From Brettanomyces bruxellensis (lineage: Eukaryota > Ascomycota > Pichiomycetes > Pichiales > Pichiaceae): a DNA stretch of 64,000 bases. Below the pieces are notes generated by a model. The model did not search any database. It saw nothing but the letters and a program-made list of their open reading frames with translations, and was not told where the DNA came from. The number at the start of each line of letters is the position of its first letter. Position 1 is the first letter of the stretch. The DNA is taken from positions 434,001 through 498,000 of the forward strand of contig NC_054686.1 of assembly GCF_011074885.1 (NCBI RefSeq), given 5' to 3'. Of this stretch, positions 44,601-54,496 are shown piece by piece. The position numbers were made by a program, and so were the translations under genes.

Positions 44601-45611
44601 TCCAGAGAAAATGCCCCAGAGCCAAAAATCGACTTGAAGGAGAATCACTCGGAGAATGTGTTCGAGGAAAAAGAACCAGAAACGGCTTTTAACCAGTTTG
44701 AATCAATCAATAAAGCTGCTGCCAGCAGCGATTTTGGAGAGCCAGGATCACCATTACCTCCGGCTACGGATAACATAATAAATCCAGCGGCAAACTTGCG
44801 AAACATTTTCAGTCCTCCAAGGATTGGTAATATATCGCATAGATCATCTTTTAACTCTAGGAGACCATCCCAGATGTCATCCCGTCGTTCATCAGTGGCA
44901 TCTCCTTTGTCAGTTGATGACACGATAGCTTCAAAGCAATCTGCAATCTACACGATAACGGAGGAGAAGAAGTTGTACGCTAATGATGCGGATGAATACT
45001 TTGACGACGATATTGTTGAATCATCGAGCGAGGAAGGCGATTCAGCCAAAGAACGCGAGGAAAAATCGAAGAAAGAGGCTGCCGAGAAGAGAAAGAAGGA
45101 ACAGGAGAGGAAGCAGAAAGAAGAGAAGGAGCGGAAAGAGCAAGAGCAAGAGCAAAAGAAGAAGAAGAAATCTAATGCCTCAGGCAAAGGATGGTTCTCA
45201 TGGCTGTCTCGTAAGGATGATGGACCAAAGCCGATCAAAGCCAAGATGGGCGAAGAGAATCAATTTTATTATGACGAAAAGCTCAAGAGATGGATAAATA
45301 AGAATGCACCAGTCGAAGAGCAAATCGCAGACACTGCACCACCGCCTCCTCCTATGAGAAAGGAGCCGGACTCTCAACGAATAAAACAAACTTCTCAGCC
45401 ATTACCTGGTCCACCAAGAATGAATTCACCTCCACCTCCAAATTCGTCTTCGATTTCCAAGCCTTCACTTTCGGGACGGCCTCAAAAGGATGAAAATGGA
45501 ATTGATGGACTTTTAAGTTTATCCGCCGGTTTACAAAGAAGTAAAAAGAGATCTAGAAGAGGACCTCGCAGGGGCTATGTTGATGTGATGGCTCTGCAGG
45601 GCAAGAAATGA
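38640..45611 (+). CDS. SEC16: Sec16, COPII scaffold at ER exit sites
   Basis: The first ATG is at 38640 (MSRKHKKTRKNRRQNKK, basic as in Sec16), giving 2,323 residues against 2,195 in S. cerevisiae. The N-terminal third is acidic and disordered with three PWE/PWD motifs (MPWEVEE, LPWDESE, MPWEESK), as in yeast Sec16, and later a SDAYDFPDD motif. The central conserved domain (ACE1-type helices that bind Sec13) starts near LVRRQWPLFSF (about residue 955) and extends to WDRLDKSFNKFVAGED (about 1,395). A Pro/Ser-rich region with short repeats follows. The C-terminal conserved region has GWFSWLSRKDDGPK and YYDEKLKRWINKNAP, then APPPPPM. Sec16 binds Sec23, Sec24, Sec31 and Sar1. Base composition changes sharply within the gene (see findings). 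Confidence 0.95.
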   Translation: MSRKHKKTRKNRRQNKKAPTKPDTRTEISIQADDITEDESSIINDASISETTEENRDVKSEESSSLPNNLSSDNDNKITSSNTVSAKETSASENIEADLSSDERQVKNIDEPNSLQEVANSEMASAGLKAENGPIIEENRSKAVKKTEAVEDTKFNKEDEDKLAKDGIEGDSQNKENTEEPDLSWGNDEDNGEKMPWEVEESGNKTEGHEDLDAEDHEKLNVEDQKTVLKPGDVTERPHSLVIDEKKVEVKNIEKESEGKPQSTESAQGPDKNSEPEDDDKKAVETKDNDEMAVDESSGKEPVTLEKSSNLPWDESEGAEDSPMPWEESKPSAQMAGTDEEYGHIDKETGGDEEEVEDDSFLRDLSESRRADSSKKMDSQKESLLINEEQPSKPTEEDENTDKAESLQGKPAEETKAEPVENNLDFLEDDNEILLDDIMDDDLLEDEEEEVPESVGNKGKGSTKPQVASPYTPYSHAGSVISSVSERIARPLSPKMQKYVPGDRAASPSVRRPSNNYVPHTYSHTSSVNVPLRRAVSPISQFTEPPRQARVQNETSHEHRQLLEKLEEEKHRSDAYDFPDDMMSKFSPVKVKAKLPVRNIYADMEKRTKAQATYSSTPNGGGRNAPDKVLPPAATSYKSPPAIRRPPETNRYNPGRPPEANRYAGGSAAVGSEASVHSLSSVALPSAHPASAASPAVSSAFSQTRLNAVPAKATEPKESVQRAAPANQRTPFFSELPTPKNLSKPTPPVKNPYAAKQEIVQNHYAAKQETGHNPYAPKQEAAQNREMPTMMKMASPRSRKSTMNWYAPSNVGGHLTTPSANTNPEPIRQNVVPVPRKISLGSSQGAPPVLHVSTGATASRYTPQGGQTIGQTMGQTTGQQTRLTSPRTHRPRQSIDVLYDSPRVDSTVPSALTRSRIRRGSSAAPPPPANGQGGATRHMDTPISQPAPVVVHPENLVRRQWPLFSFCSSGGRFASMIPSSDGYGHRIANIKVVPLSSILRDNADELAAKFPGPLPSSGGRSVSKELGNWVNLKLKGLGKSQPAGEAVFLTIEEKIWAILRIMIEEVHGPGDFCKAGYLDRVVKVVNASCGIPKQRQKLDLVQLERAAAPGFTNSHNSNGPDSSVGVDKNGLSRIYGFLEQGETVAALEVAVSAGDWALAITLAGLLGPQALSSVVHLYSRHRFPASDPLAQNLSFFITLAGSAYLAPSLGAGKDPTLEEMKQFSAPWIVDNIESIVPFVLSNLSHPGPILFRLSTLLADHNDCSHALLCRLLSGFPPDTPCQNVDGSIVDEIYMHILTTSCNMPASVNRQTSAQFTDALRLLRTGYLADTGHFTEAKKYLDVVASHLSASKRQGTTQSIALEFERLSDRLSRVPNGAKPHMSRVWDRLDKSFNKFVAGEDLSSSKQETSSEVFSNYSTPAVSRSASVMDITANVGPQSIMNQAFPQHPAPPFVPEARPKLPNSSRSSPYLPNAASFDLTGPPGTAPHIAPGTHPSNVAQPRILGGSSHIAPPQHFDSLAHPLASAYSPPPAKIASQPPSGTYAHDYPFTSTPSSPPPRPSYPKRYASSTASDASSLARHPLAPPAYIEKPSVPRSLPKEAVPGKRVQQLAKKSVAQQKQPVAQPKLRQMKTITHQPPPPLPNVARSAEVKVRKVPSDPVSQMLEGNSKSLEPKTEIAGTPLLPMEPGHSLRNTASGDSGTLVQEKEAAKEPGSDSQTTASKQALGPEAGKTTKQGAEAKEKEPVTTEKEHVEEQPTEKEHSGEQPAEKEHAERQIAKKEHAEEHTEEHTEEQPVIPAAISEMKKHVEEKSPLVENALKPTLSEHPNATDDVNIEQTQTLKAEPPSLKPSSLSLETPSAAKTFTTIKALPRDSVSDITLPSQPEEHSVENEELQKTEIPPPALPKPSSVRTPKNPYAALYSKAHKLSVQNKNMTYTPKSAEPAAEEEIKTPLSGTQKSSQVQLNEMGIPTDMSGVDIYGFGGYHVPPPSRENAPEPKIDLKENHSENVFEEKEPETAFNQFESINKAAASSDFGEPGSPLPPATDNIINPAANLRNIFSPPRIGNISHRSSFNSRRPSQMSSRRSSVASPLSVDDTIASKQSAIYTITEEKKLYANDADEYFDDDIVESSSEEGDSAKEREEKSKKEAAEKRKKEQERKQKEEKERKEQEQEQKKKKKSNASGKGWFSWLSRKDDGPKPIKAKMGEENQFYYDEKLKRWINKNAPVEEQIADTAPPPPPMRKEPDSQRIKQTSQPLPGPPRMNSPPPPNSSSISKPSLSGRPQKDENGIDGLLSLSAGLQRSKKRSRRGPRRGYVDVMALQGKK
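40888..40990 (+). repeat. Imperfect tandem repeat inside SEC16 (NPYAAKQE units)
   Basis: Three units of about 13 residues read KNPYAAKQEIVQ, NHYAAKQETGH and NPYAPKQEAAQN. A fourth KNPYAALYSKAHK occurs alone near 44380. The three units are near identical at DNA level, indicating recent duplication. Confidence 0.7.
43870..44018 (+). repeat. Tandem repeat inside SEC16 (EKEHxEEQP units)
   Basis: About five degenerate units of Glu-Lys-Glu-His with Glu-Gln-Pro (EKEHVEEQPT, EKEHSGEQPA, EKEHAERQIA, KKEHAEEHTEEHTEEQP). Such charged repeats in the disordered region are expected to vary in copy number between strains. Confidence 0.7.
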
Positions 45612-45987
45612 AAATTATATATATGTATTTAATCATTTTTTTTTAATTTGATTTCACAAATAGATACAAACCACATAGGCCTTATGAACTTGAAAGACTA
45701 TAACTTAAGACTGACTTGTAGTGTACATTTCAAGCTCCCATTCCCATGTACGATTTGAAAAATTGATATAAAAAAAAAACGTGTTATCGCTAGATAATTT
45801 GAAAATGCCTAAAAGTGGCTGGTGATCGTCGTAAATTACATAATGCTTTTTCCAAAAAATAGTAGACTCCTTGAGTTAATATGAAGCACTCTCAGGTTAA
45901 TACGTGGAAAGAAGCTAGCTATTAAAATAAACTGTTAGTGGGAAACAAATTTCTCTTTAAGAACTCCCAAGTGGACAAGTACGCAAA
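45612..45987. other. Spacer between SEC16 and the NPP gene
   Basis: 376 AT-rich bases with the SEC16 3' end and the promoter of the next gene. Nothing else recognised. Confidence 0.5.
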
Positions 45988-47917
45988 ATGTCTGCCAGGG
46001 GATTTGAGGATGATATTCCTGTGACAAACTTGGATGAACCCGATGAGGAGGAGTTTAGAATAGATGATGAGGATGATGTACACTCTCAGCCCTTGGATCC
46101 AGAAAATCTTAGTGACATTGAAATTAGACCTTCATTATTCAAAAGGATGGGATCAAAATTGAAAGAGCTATTTCATTTTTCCGGAAATTCAAGGCGACCT
46201 TTCGAATACTTGGATAATATTGAACTGTTTGATCACAATCATTCAATTTCATCATCTTCCTTTGAAGATTTGGGAAGTGTTTCGACTGACCAAATTACAG
46301 TTTCAAAGAAAAAACCCTTGCTACGGAAACACTTATTTGGTCTTTTAATTGCATTGTTTTTAGGATTTCTTTTAGGTTCGGCAGCGTTGGCATCAAAACA
46401 AAAGCTCGGTAAACAACAAGGTACCAAGATTTCAAAGAAACCGTTGCTGAACAATTCAACAGCAGATTTCTACCCAACTACTTTGATTATATCGCTTGAC
46501 GGATTTCATCCCCATTATATTTCAAAGGAATTAACACCATTTATGCATCAGCTATTTATAGAGTATGATAGCTGCGCTCCGCCATATATGATTCCCACGA
46601 ATCCGACCGTTACATTCACTAATCATTACACCTTAGTTACAGGCTTGAAACCAATCTATCACGGTATTATAGCCAACAAATTTTATGATCCAACTGCAGA
46701 TGAGAGGTTTGTAAATACAAACAATTCAGTTGCACTCGACCCCAAATGGTGGGGAGGTGAACCTGTTTGGTCAACTGCCGAAAAGCAAGGGGTCTCTGCT
46801 GCTGTTCATATGTGGCCAGGTTCTGAGGTGAAATTTCCAAATGGATTAAATCCAATGTATGTTGATAAATTTAACAAGACCGAATACCTATCGAAGAAGC
46901 GAGATCGCATATTTCAATGGCTAGATCTGCCGATTGAGAAAAGACCGGAACTAATAATGTCATATGTTCCAAACATAGATACTATAGGGCATAAATATGG
47001 TATAGCCGGCGAGCATCTTAAGAGGGAACTTAGGAAGGTTGACAAATACATAAAAAGCATTTATGAGGGGATCTCAAGCCGTAAGCTTGAAGATATTGTT
47101 AATGTTATTATTGTGTCAGATCATGGCATGGCACCAACGTCAAACAGCAGACTTATATATCTTGATGATCTTGTCGGTGAAAAGTTCATGCCTAAGATCC
47201 AGTATACAGATGCTTGGCCATTGTATGGCATTCGACCTTATAATGATTCTGACATTGTTCCAATGATGAAGGAAATGAGGAAAAATTATCGCAAGGACAC
47301 AAACAAAAATCATTACAACATTTATCTAAAAGATGAGATCTTAGACACAATGTTTGGAGGGTCGGATAGTAGATACATTTCGCGGGTTGCACCTTTATGG
47401 GTCATACCTAAGGTTGGTTACTCAGTGGTAACGCATGAAGAAATGAAAAGGAAGAAAGATATGTATACACCAATGGGAGTCCATGGATTTAACAATTCTG
47501 AAGTGTTAATGAGAAGTTTATTCCTTGGTACAGGCCCATTCTTTGAAAGCAGGTTGCACAAGAAAAATACTAAATTACAACCATTTTCAAACATCGAGGT
47601 TTATAACATCATTTGCGACTCTTTAAATTTGAATCCAGCACCAAATAACGGTACTTTTATTGAAGGAATGTCCATCATACAGCAGAACAATACGTTGGAT
47701 GAGAAATGGAAGGATTCCCGTCAGTATCCTGATGTTTCTTTTGCCACAGAAGTGTTAGACGTGGAATCAACATATGATATTTTATGGTCCAACTCCACCA
47801 TGGAATATGAGGATGTTGATTATAATAATGACAGTGACGAGAATAATGAGGAAGAAGATAAGGAGGAAGAAGATCAGGATGGGAATGAACATCATGAAGA
47901 AGATAATGATAATGATA

Positions 47918-47948
<31 letters not shown>

Positions 47949-48165
47949 GAATGAAGATGACAAACACAAGCAGGAAGACAATGGAAACGAAAGTGACAGC
48001 CTCTCAAAGGAAAAAGGAAAATCTCATAAAACAGAAGGTAAAAAAGGCGCTAGTGGTTCAAGCTTATGGGATAAACTCGGAGATTTTGTTGATGATGTAG
48101 TGGAAGAGGTGGAAGAAAAAATCGATGATTTCAAAGAGTCCGTAAATAAGGGGCAAAATGACTGA
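45988..48165 (+). CDS. Nucleotide pyrophosphatase/phosphodiesterase (Npp1/Npp2-like), type II membrane protein
   Basis: The 725-residue protein has an acidic cytoplasmic N-terminus (1-105), one membrane segment at about 115-135 preceded by KKKPLLRKH, and a lumenal/extracellular NPP catalytic domain. Metal and catalytic residues visible: Asp171 (ISLDGFHP), Thr209 in TNPTVTFTNHYTLVTGL, Asp and His in NIDTIGHKYG, Asp-His in VSDHGMAP, and His in MGVHGFNN. S. cerevisiae Npp1 (YCR026C) and Npp2 (YEL016C) hydrolyse extracellular nucleotides and help phosphate scavenging. The catalytic domain ends near residue 590; the rest is a low-complexity acidic tail with a run of Asp residues at about 648-656. 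Which paralogue it matches is undecided. Confidence 0.9.
47906..47947 (+). repeat. GAT trinucleotide run coding poly-Asp
   Basis: A run of GAT codons interspersed first with AAT, inside the acidic tail of the NPP gene. A coding microsatellite likely to vary in length. Confidence 0.8.
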
Positions 48166-48838
48166 GAAATGGTCCCAAAATAATATCTTTTAATACACTA
48201 CGAGACTTCGATTTTGCTATTAATGAGCAAGTATATACATTCATAAAGTAGCAGACAATCATTCTATGCAAACTGTTGCTATAATTATCTACTTTAATCT
48301 ATTGAAGACACCTACCTACCTCACTTACAAATGAAGGCTTGTATTATTTTGCTTTCTAGATTTTTCGCCTTAGATTACCGGATGAAGCGGACTTTCCTGA
48401 TATGGGCAACCTCCTCGTTTTTTTCCATTTACTGCATAGTTCGGTTCGACACCCCTATATAAACACATTGTTGGGCTGAGAATTTTCATCCGGAAAACTT
48501 TTTTTTTTTTTTTTTTTTTTTATCAGACCGAAAACTATCGTGAAATAAATTTTGAGATACATATACCACCATACATCACTTATCGTGCTAAGCATGATCA
48601 ACAATATAATCACATTAAACCAACGAAATATTTATTAATGAACTTACTCTTCTGAGATTTGGACCAAAAATCGCATTATTCTATATTCTACGAAGATAAG
48701 ATTTCCTTACACTTTGACCGAAGAACAGATTGTTTCTCTTCTTTGACACACCTTTTTTTTTCAAGAGGGTGGTTATTGGTGAAGAACATTTTTCCAAGGA
48801 ATCCTTTTGTACCATACCCAAAAAATACACATTATTGA
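48166..48838. other. Spacer upstream of the Ser-rich gene
   Basis: 673 bases with a poly(dT) tract of 23 at 48499-48521, typical of nucleosome-excluding yeast promoter elements. No gene is seen. Confidence 0.5.
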
Positions 48839-50263
48839 ATGTCAAGGGCAACATCACCTGCGGTAACAAGTGCGTCAGAGCATCTGGCCAAATTGTCACT
48901 TTCAGAAGGGAAGGGATCCCCACATTTGGGAATTCACTATTATAAGGATAACAACGGAATGCGATCTTCATCCAGGAATGTATCATCGCATTGCAACGTA
49001 GCACAAAGTATGATGCGCAAAAATTCAGCGAATGATAGTTCTGCTACGCTAATTGGATCTATGAGCCGTGCGTCGTCGTCTACTGCCACCTTATCCACTT
49101 CAGTAGACAGAGAATCTGCTGATGATAAGAGAAATAAACATTCAACAGGGATGAGATCTGAACCTAGGGGCAACACTCATGTGAAAACTATTCCAATTAA
49201 GAAAAACAAAAGAAGTCAAAGGGAAATAAGCACTGTGATGGATGGTGAGGACTCCCCAGATTTGCTGGCAACTTCTGTGGGAAAAGAGGTTGATGGGAGA
49301 TTAGTTCCATCATCTTCTAGCATCTCATTGCTATCATTAAACAATGGGGGAAATGGGGTAGCTGGTGAATCATACAACGTATCGGGAACCAGCTCACATT
49401 CTGCACATAACAACAACTCGTTGGATCAATGGCGTCCTAATAGACAAAGGGTTATAAATCAACATAGGTATCCTTCACCCATGATTCAGCATTCTTCTAC
49501 ATACCTACCGGGTCTAGTCGGACAAGGAACAAATCTGGGGGCCCCTGCCACGATTGGTCCAAGAAGATCGTCGTTTACTTCTCCGACATTCCCAGGCAGT
49601 GCTGCTTTTGCCCAAACTTCCCCGGGAAAGTTGAAAAGGTCGGATTCATCAAATAACACTGCCGCAAAGTCTATTCATATGAGTCGGCGTGGTTCTAGGA
49701 GGTATCCACAATTTGCGAGACCGCAGTTTTCTTCGTACCAGAATCTACAACTGCATGGACAATATCAAATCCAGGGCGATGATGTTGATGAGGATGACCC
49801 TGGCTCGCCTTCTTTGGGGCCTGTTTCAGCTTCTGGATCACCATCCGGATTCTATTTAACCGATAATTCTCCCCCAAGCTCGCTGAGATCGAATTCTAGT
49901 AATTTTAACACATACATGGCTCAAATACAGCAAAATAGACCCAAGTATGGCTTTTCCAGTACGAGAAATCAGGGATTTGCTGAAATTCCCTTACCCAGAG
50001 TTGGAGGTGGGCTGAGAGGTTATGATTCCAGGATAAAGTCAAGGGCTAACTCCATGACTAGTTCAATTGGAGGGAGATCGCCTGAATTTCTTCCCACAAC
50101 TACTGCATTTTCTTCGATGACTCCGTTGAACCTCTCACTTACGAATACACTACAAAATAATAACGAGCCAACGAGCGAGAAATTATCTAGCAGCACCAAT
50201 AACAGCGTATCCTCCGTTATTTCAGATGACAATGATGTTTTTGGTGAGAGCATTAATGATTGA
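48839..50263 (+). CDS. Ser/Asn-rich, largely disordered protein, 474 aa, unrecognised
   Basis: I cannot assign this gene. It is a clean 474-codon frame with a composition rich in Ser, Asn, Gly and Arg and no globular domain visible. Short features: TSASEHLAKLSLSEG near the start, which could form a short helix; several basic-Ser clusters (RKNS, RRSS, RRGS, RANS) that look like basophilic kinase sites; an acidic patch DDVDEDDPG near residue 320; GSPSGFYLTDNSPPSSL just after it; and an IPLPRVGGGLRGYDSR block. No signal peptide or membrane helix is seen. The codon pattern and length make it a real gene, probably a regulatory or RNA/cell-wall-signalling factor of the kind common in yeasts, but the function is open. 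Confidence 0.65.
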   Translation: MSRATSPAVTSASEHLAKLSLSEGKGSPHLGIHYYKDNNGMRSSSRNVSSHCNVAQSMMRKNSANDSSATLIGSMSRASSSTATLSTSVDRESADDKRNKHSTGMRSEPRGNTHVKTIPIKKNKRSQREISTVMDGEDSPDLLATSVGKEVDGRLVPSSSSISLLSLNNGGNGVAGESYNVSGTSSHSAHNNNSLDQWRPNRQRVINQHRYPSPMIQHSSTYLPGLVGQGTNLGAPATIGPRRSSFTSPTFPGSAAFAQTSPGKLKRSDSSNNTAAKSIHMSRRGSRRYPQFARPQFSSYQNLQLHGQYQIQGDDVDEDDPGSPSLGPVSASGSPSGFYLTDNSPPSSLRSNSSNFNTYMAQIQQNRPKYGFSSTRNQGFAEIPLPRVGGGLRGYDSRIKSRANSMTSSIGGRSPEFLPTTTAFSSMTPLNLSLTNTLQNNNEPTSEKLSSSTNNSVSSVISDDNDVFGESIND

Positions 50264-50575
50264 GCTGTGCTCAATATTCATTTACACTTGATTTACACTT
50301 GATGACCGAAGGTACATTTTGTACGTTTTACGATATTTGAAAATTATTTTTTTCTTAATCTTCTTTGCATCTCATATGGGCTTGTACTTTTCCGGTTTTA
50401 TTTTATATATACATACGTCTCACACACGTTTTCTTTTTTTATATTCTTTTCATATTATACCATAATAAAGATACAGAGAGAAACAGAAAAGCTCAATAAT
50501 AAATAAATAAGTTTAAAGAAAGCGTTCATATCCCAGAATTCCGGGCTGAATGTCTGTGTCACGAGATTTAATCAT
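50264..50575. other. Convergent spacer with an 11-bp tandem repeat
   Basis: 312 AT-rich bases between two converging genes. ATTTACACTTG occurs twice in direct tandem at 50280-50301. Probably 3' end sequences only. Confidence 0.55.
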
Positions 50576-51805
50576 CTAAAGATGTGTGCACTGAACCATG
50601 TCCTTCACTATATGGTTGTGAAGACCAACGTTCTTTCTTTTCTTCTTTCCGATAGTTCTAGGCTTGATTTCCTCTCTATGTTCCAAGTACTTGCTCTCAA
50701 TTAAAAATCTCTGTTCCTCATTTTCGTATAGAGCGTACATCGGTGTGACAACTGAGAGACCCGAATGAACAAATGGATTGAAGTATTTCGCCACTGAAAA
50801 AACAGGATTTGCCGGGAAACTTGTCCAATCATCATAAACCATCCAAACCCTGAAATGCCCTCTTCTTGATTCAGGAAGTTCATCCTGCCTTTCTAAGACA
50901 ACCAAAGAGTGAAGCTTCCTTAGCTCCGAGAGCGAATTATAATAATTAACTAGATATTTGGAGAAGAATCTTGGTTCATTAAATGTCACCAATGTATTGT
51001 CAATTCCAATTTCTAGGAATTGTAACGACAATAAAAATGCAATTGGTGCACCTAACGAGTGTCCGGCAAAGGCAAGGTGATAATCATCATACTCTTTTTG
51101 AATAGAAACTATTTTCACTAATAGCTCTTCAAACAGTCTGTTTGCATACTCCTGAGATCCAACATGTATTTTATAGAGACCTCTCTTGAAAACAGACTTT
51201 CCCATCTTAAATTTGTTCTTCTTGGCATCATAAACTTTGTTTAGATTATCTTCTCCAAAATCCTTCCTAAATTGACTGATTTTCGTTAGGTTTTTCCACA
51301 TCGAAGTACTGTAAACCTGGGGACTATAGTATTCTATTCCTTCTTGAAGGAAAGGATAATGGTCCAAAAGATCGACATTTGATCTTAAAGCTACCACTAT
51401 CCTTTTATTCATGTGGTCAATAAAAATACCCGCCTTTTGAGTAGCTTTCATGTAAGGCAATTTTTCAACATCTAGAAGGGTACCTCTTGGTTTTGGACGA
51501 ACAAATCCAACAAACTCAATATCTGATGTGCACTTTTCGGAAAGATCCTCGAAAAAAGGGGTAAAACATTTCTTTTCAACGGATTCAAACACAGGCCCCT
51601 TACAATTCGTTAACTGGACAAATGATGCGGTACTTTTAAGATAATCATGAAATGCATTATCTCCAATAATTTGGCCAGTAACTCGATAGAACGGAGATGT
51701 CGGTATTCTAAACTCGGACTTATTAAATCCCTCTGCACTGGTGACATTGAATACTGGCAGAGATGAAGCAGTAATTGCCAAGCAAAGAATAGGAATTGGA
51801 AGCAT
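50576..51805 (-). CDS. Secreted class 3 lipase-family protein (YJR107W-like)
   Basis: A hydrophobic N-terminus (MLPIPILCLAITASSLPVF, cleavage plausible near residues 17-24) marks a secreted or vacuolar protein. The fold signature of class 3 lipases is present: the region AGIFIDHMNKRIVVALRSN at about 125-143 as the beta-strand/oxyanion side, and the nucleophile elbow LAFAGHSLGAPIAF with Ser250. NTLVTFNEPRFF follows as in fungal triglyceride lipases. The acid is probably in VVLERQDELP and the His is uncertain. Cysteines at 68, 80 and 92 and N-glycosylation sites support secretion. S. cerevisiae YJR107W is the nearest relative I can name. The substrate is unknown. Confidence 0.78.
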   Translation of the reverse strand: MLPIPILCLAITASSLPVFNVTSAEGFNKSEFRIPTSPFYRVTGQIIGDNAFHDYLKSTASFVQLTNCKGPVFESVEKKCFTPFFEDLSEKCTSDIEFVGFVRPKPRGTLLDVEKLPYMKATQKAGIFIDHMNKRIVVALRSNVDLLDHYPFLQEGIEYYSPQVYSTSMWKNLTKISQFRKDFGEDNLNKVYDAKKNKFKMGKSVFKRGLYKIHVGSQEYANRLFEELLVKIVSIQKEYDDYHLAFAGHSLGAPIAFLLSLQFLEIGIDNTLVTFNEPRFFSKYLVNYYNSLSELRKLHSLVVLERQDELPESRRGHFRVWMVYDDWTSFPANPVFSVAKYFNPFVHSGLSVVTPMYALYENEEQRFLIESKYLEHREEIKPRTIGKKKRKNVGLHNHIVKDMVQCTHL

Positions 51806-53557
51806 GTCTTATATAACTATCAAGTTTAATCGCTATGTTTATACGAATAGGTATTTGATAAAGAAGTAAGGGGGAGACCATCAAACAATTTGAAGCACAA
51901 AAGAAGGAACAAGACTGCCTTTAAATATTATTACAGGCAAAACAGTACAGAAGTTCTGATTATAATCATAGATCAATATTTAACGTGAGGAAGTAAGCCC
52001 AAATGCTCCTCTGTGCTTAGTTCAAAATCAAAAATTCCTCAGTAACAGAACATGTTATCTTTTTACCTCAAGGAGAAAAAGAGAGTATATTGATTTTAAA
52101 GACCAGAACACACTTAAAAATGATTGATTTATGACCCTAAAGAACTTTTTGGACACTTTAAGGACCAGAAAAGAGTGCAATGTATTAGAAAGTTGTCTTT
52201 TTTTTATCTGCTACTTGGAAATATGATGCGAATCAGAAAACGAGGATTCATTTTATCCCTCCCAGAATTGATAACACAGCTAACAATTTCGGGAAGGGGA
52301 GGAAAAAAAAAGAGAGATACGAACGAACCGCTGAATTTGCATCAGAAGATTCATATCAGGATCGCGCAGAATTTTTGAGGGACCGGAAAGAGCCCGCTAA
52401 AGTGTTTTCTAAATTTAGAACTTTAAGAACAATACACGTAATGAAATAACACTCTTGAGTCTTGGCATCGGCCAAGCACATACACAGGAGGAATGTGTGA
52501 TTCTTTTCTACCTTGTCCGTGAAATGGTTCAAAAAGAGATGCTTTTGTTCTTCTGAGTACTCTCAGAGGAATACAACCTTAATTGTGAAACTTTTGAGGT
52601 GGGTGGGGAGACAAATGAGCAGTGAATATGAAAAAAAAGAAAAAAAAAGTTGGGGAGGGATATCGATAGATTGATGATGTAATTAATAATAAAGTGGAGA
52701 CTAATTTATTCTTGAGTATCGATGCGAACAATAGTGGAATTTCAGCCCACTTTTAATTAATTTATTTTAAATTAAATTAGGGCTCGGTTCGAAGTTCAGC
52801 AAACGAGTATTACCACGCTTAATAAATGAAGAAAACGGGAATTGTAAACTGTGCAGAAACTACTCACTAAATAGCTTTTTTTTCGATGTATATCAAACGC
52901 TACTCGTATGCTTTAACTGAAAAGAAACGCAAACAATCTACCTGAAAAAAAAAAGGACAAGACAAAATAATACACAACGAGTTATAGCGCAGATATGCTT
53001 TATAATTGAACATGCACCAACGACAATCCATATGTTAAAAGAAATAGTAATGTAAAAAAATCATTGTTATGGGAGATTAAAGAGTAATATTCAGTTTTGG
53101 AAAGAACTGTCTCAGTTGTACGGATAAATATATATTTTTGCATGGATCTCACTATAATATTACAAAAGTAGACTGTTTCAACGGGTTTTATAATCAAAAT
53201 GGTTATTTAATGAAAAGAGAAGAGTACATGAGGGAGTATTGACCGGAAAATTGGGTACAAACTTTCATTATTACAGTCAAGCAATAAGAAAAAACGGATC
53301 AGCACACTTCGCATTATTTTGTGAATTTTCTCTTAGCACTTTTTTCTCGCTTCTAAAATTTGTTCTCGCTTTGATATTTTTATTTTTATTTTTATTTTTC
53401 TTCTTTCTTTTTTTGTGTGAGGCCTTAGCGTCCAAGAGTGAAATTGCAATTTGAACAGTTTGAAGATCACAACGAAGGTCACAATTCAGGGCTCCATCTG
53501 CCGTTCTAAATTCTAAGAATAGGCACTCGTTACTAATACTGGAAGAGGGCAATTACA
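51806..53557. other. 1.75-kb divergent spacer lipase/RLM1
   Basis: The longest gene-free stretch in the window, very AT-rich. Around 52755-52786 lies a near-palindromic run of A/T only (TTAATTAATTTATTTTAAAT and on). An 84-codon ORF at 52124-52378 has no recognisable feature. No RNA gene was recognised. A long regulatory region upstream of a MADS-box gene is plausible. Confidence 0.45.
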
Positions 53558-54457
53558 ATGGGTAGAAGAAAAATCGAGATAAAGCCAATTAGCGATGAAA
53601 GAAACCGGACAGTAACGTTTGTCAAGCGGAAGGCAGGTCTTTTGAAGAAAGCACATGAATTGTCGATTCTATGCCAAGTGGATGTTGCTGTAATCATAGT
53701 AGGCCACAACAGAAGGATATATCAGTATACGTCGGATGATGCAGGAAACATCTTGGACAAATACTACACATCTCCTAACATATACGAAGCGAAGGGCCCA
53801 TCTGATTACGGCCAATACGAGAAGAAGAGTCGGGTTGTTCCGCTCAGTGACGTCAGTACTCGTTCAAGCCACAGGCGGACTGCAAGTTCTACGATGAACT
53901 CTCTTCACAACGTCTCACATCCCATGCCACCACCAGTTGCAACTGCTGCAGAAAGAAACAACTCCAATAGAAGAGTTCGAGCAGCGAGTAGAGGTGCATC
54001 TTCTGCTGAGGCAGAGGACAGCACTAGTGAGAGTGCCCGCAAGAGGCAGAGAAGTAATGCTTCGTACACAAACAGCTCTTCGATAATATCGACACCATCT
54101 CCTTCATACAGCAACCACCTGCCTTCCCAGCTTGCTCGATCAAGAAGAGGGCCATCTCATCCAGGCTCAACAAAACGGCCGACACTCAGTTTGCAGATCC
54201 CCGGATCAGATGAACACGGCAATGCTGGCGGACGCAAGCTTGTTGGTGGAATTGGAACTCCTTACCTACCAGGATTGGGAACTCCTGGGGCTGGCCAAAC
54301 TCAGCAGGGTATTCGCAACTTTGAGACAAACACAAGCAATAGTATTATTGTAGGCGATCGCTCGAATGTATCCACTCCAGTGTCTGCTACAATATTTGGC
54401 TTTCCACAAATGTCGCCCAGCCAGCTTTTACCAACTCCTGTCTTCCCTCCTACAGCT

Positions 54458-54496
<39 letters not shown>

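Noticed and set aside
52124..52378. 84-codon ORF in the lipase/RLM1 spacer
   Set aside because: No domain, unusual composition, and no support other than being open. AT-rich spacers of this length produce such ORFs by chance.
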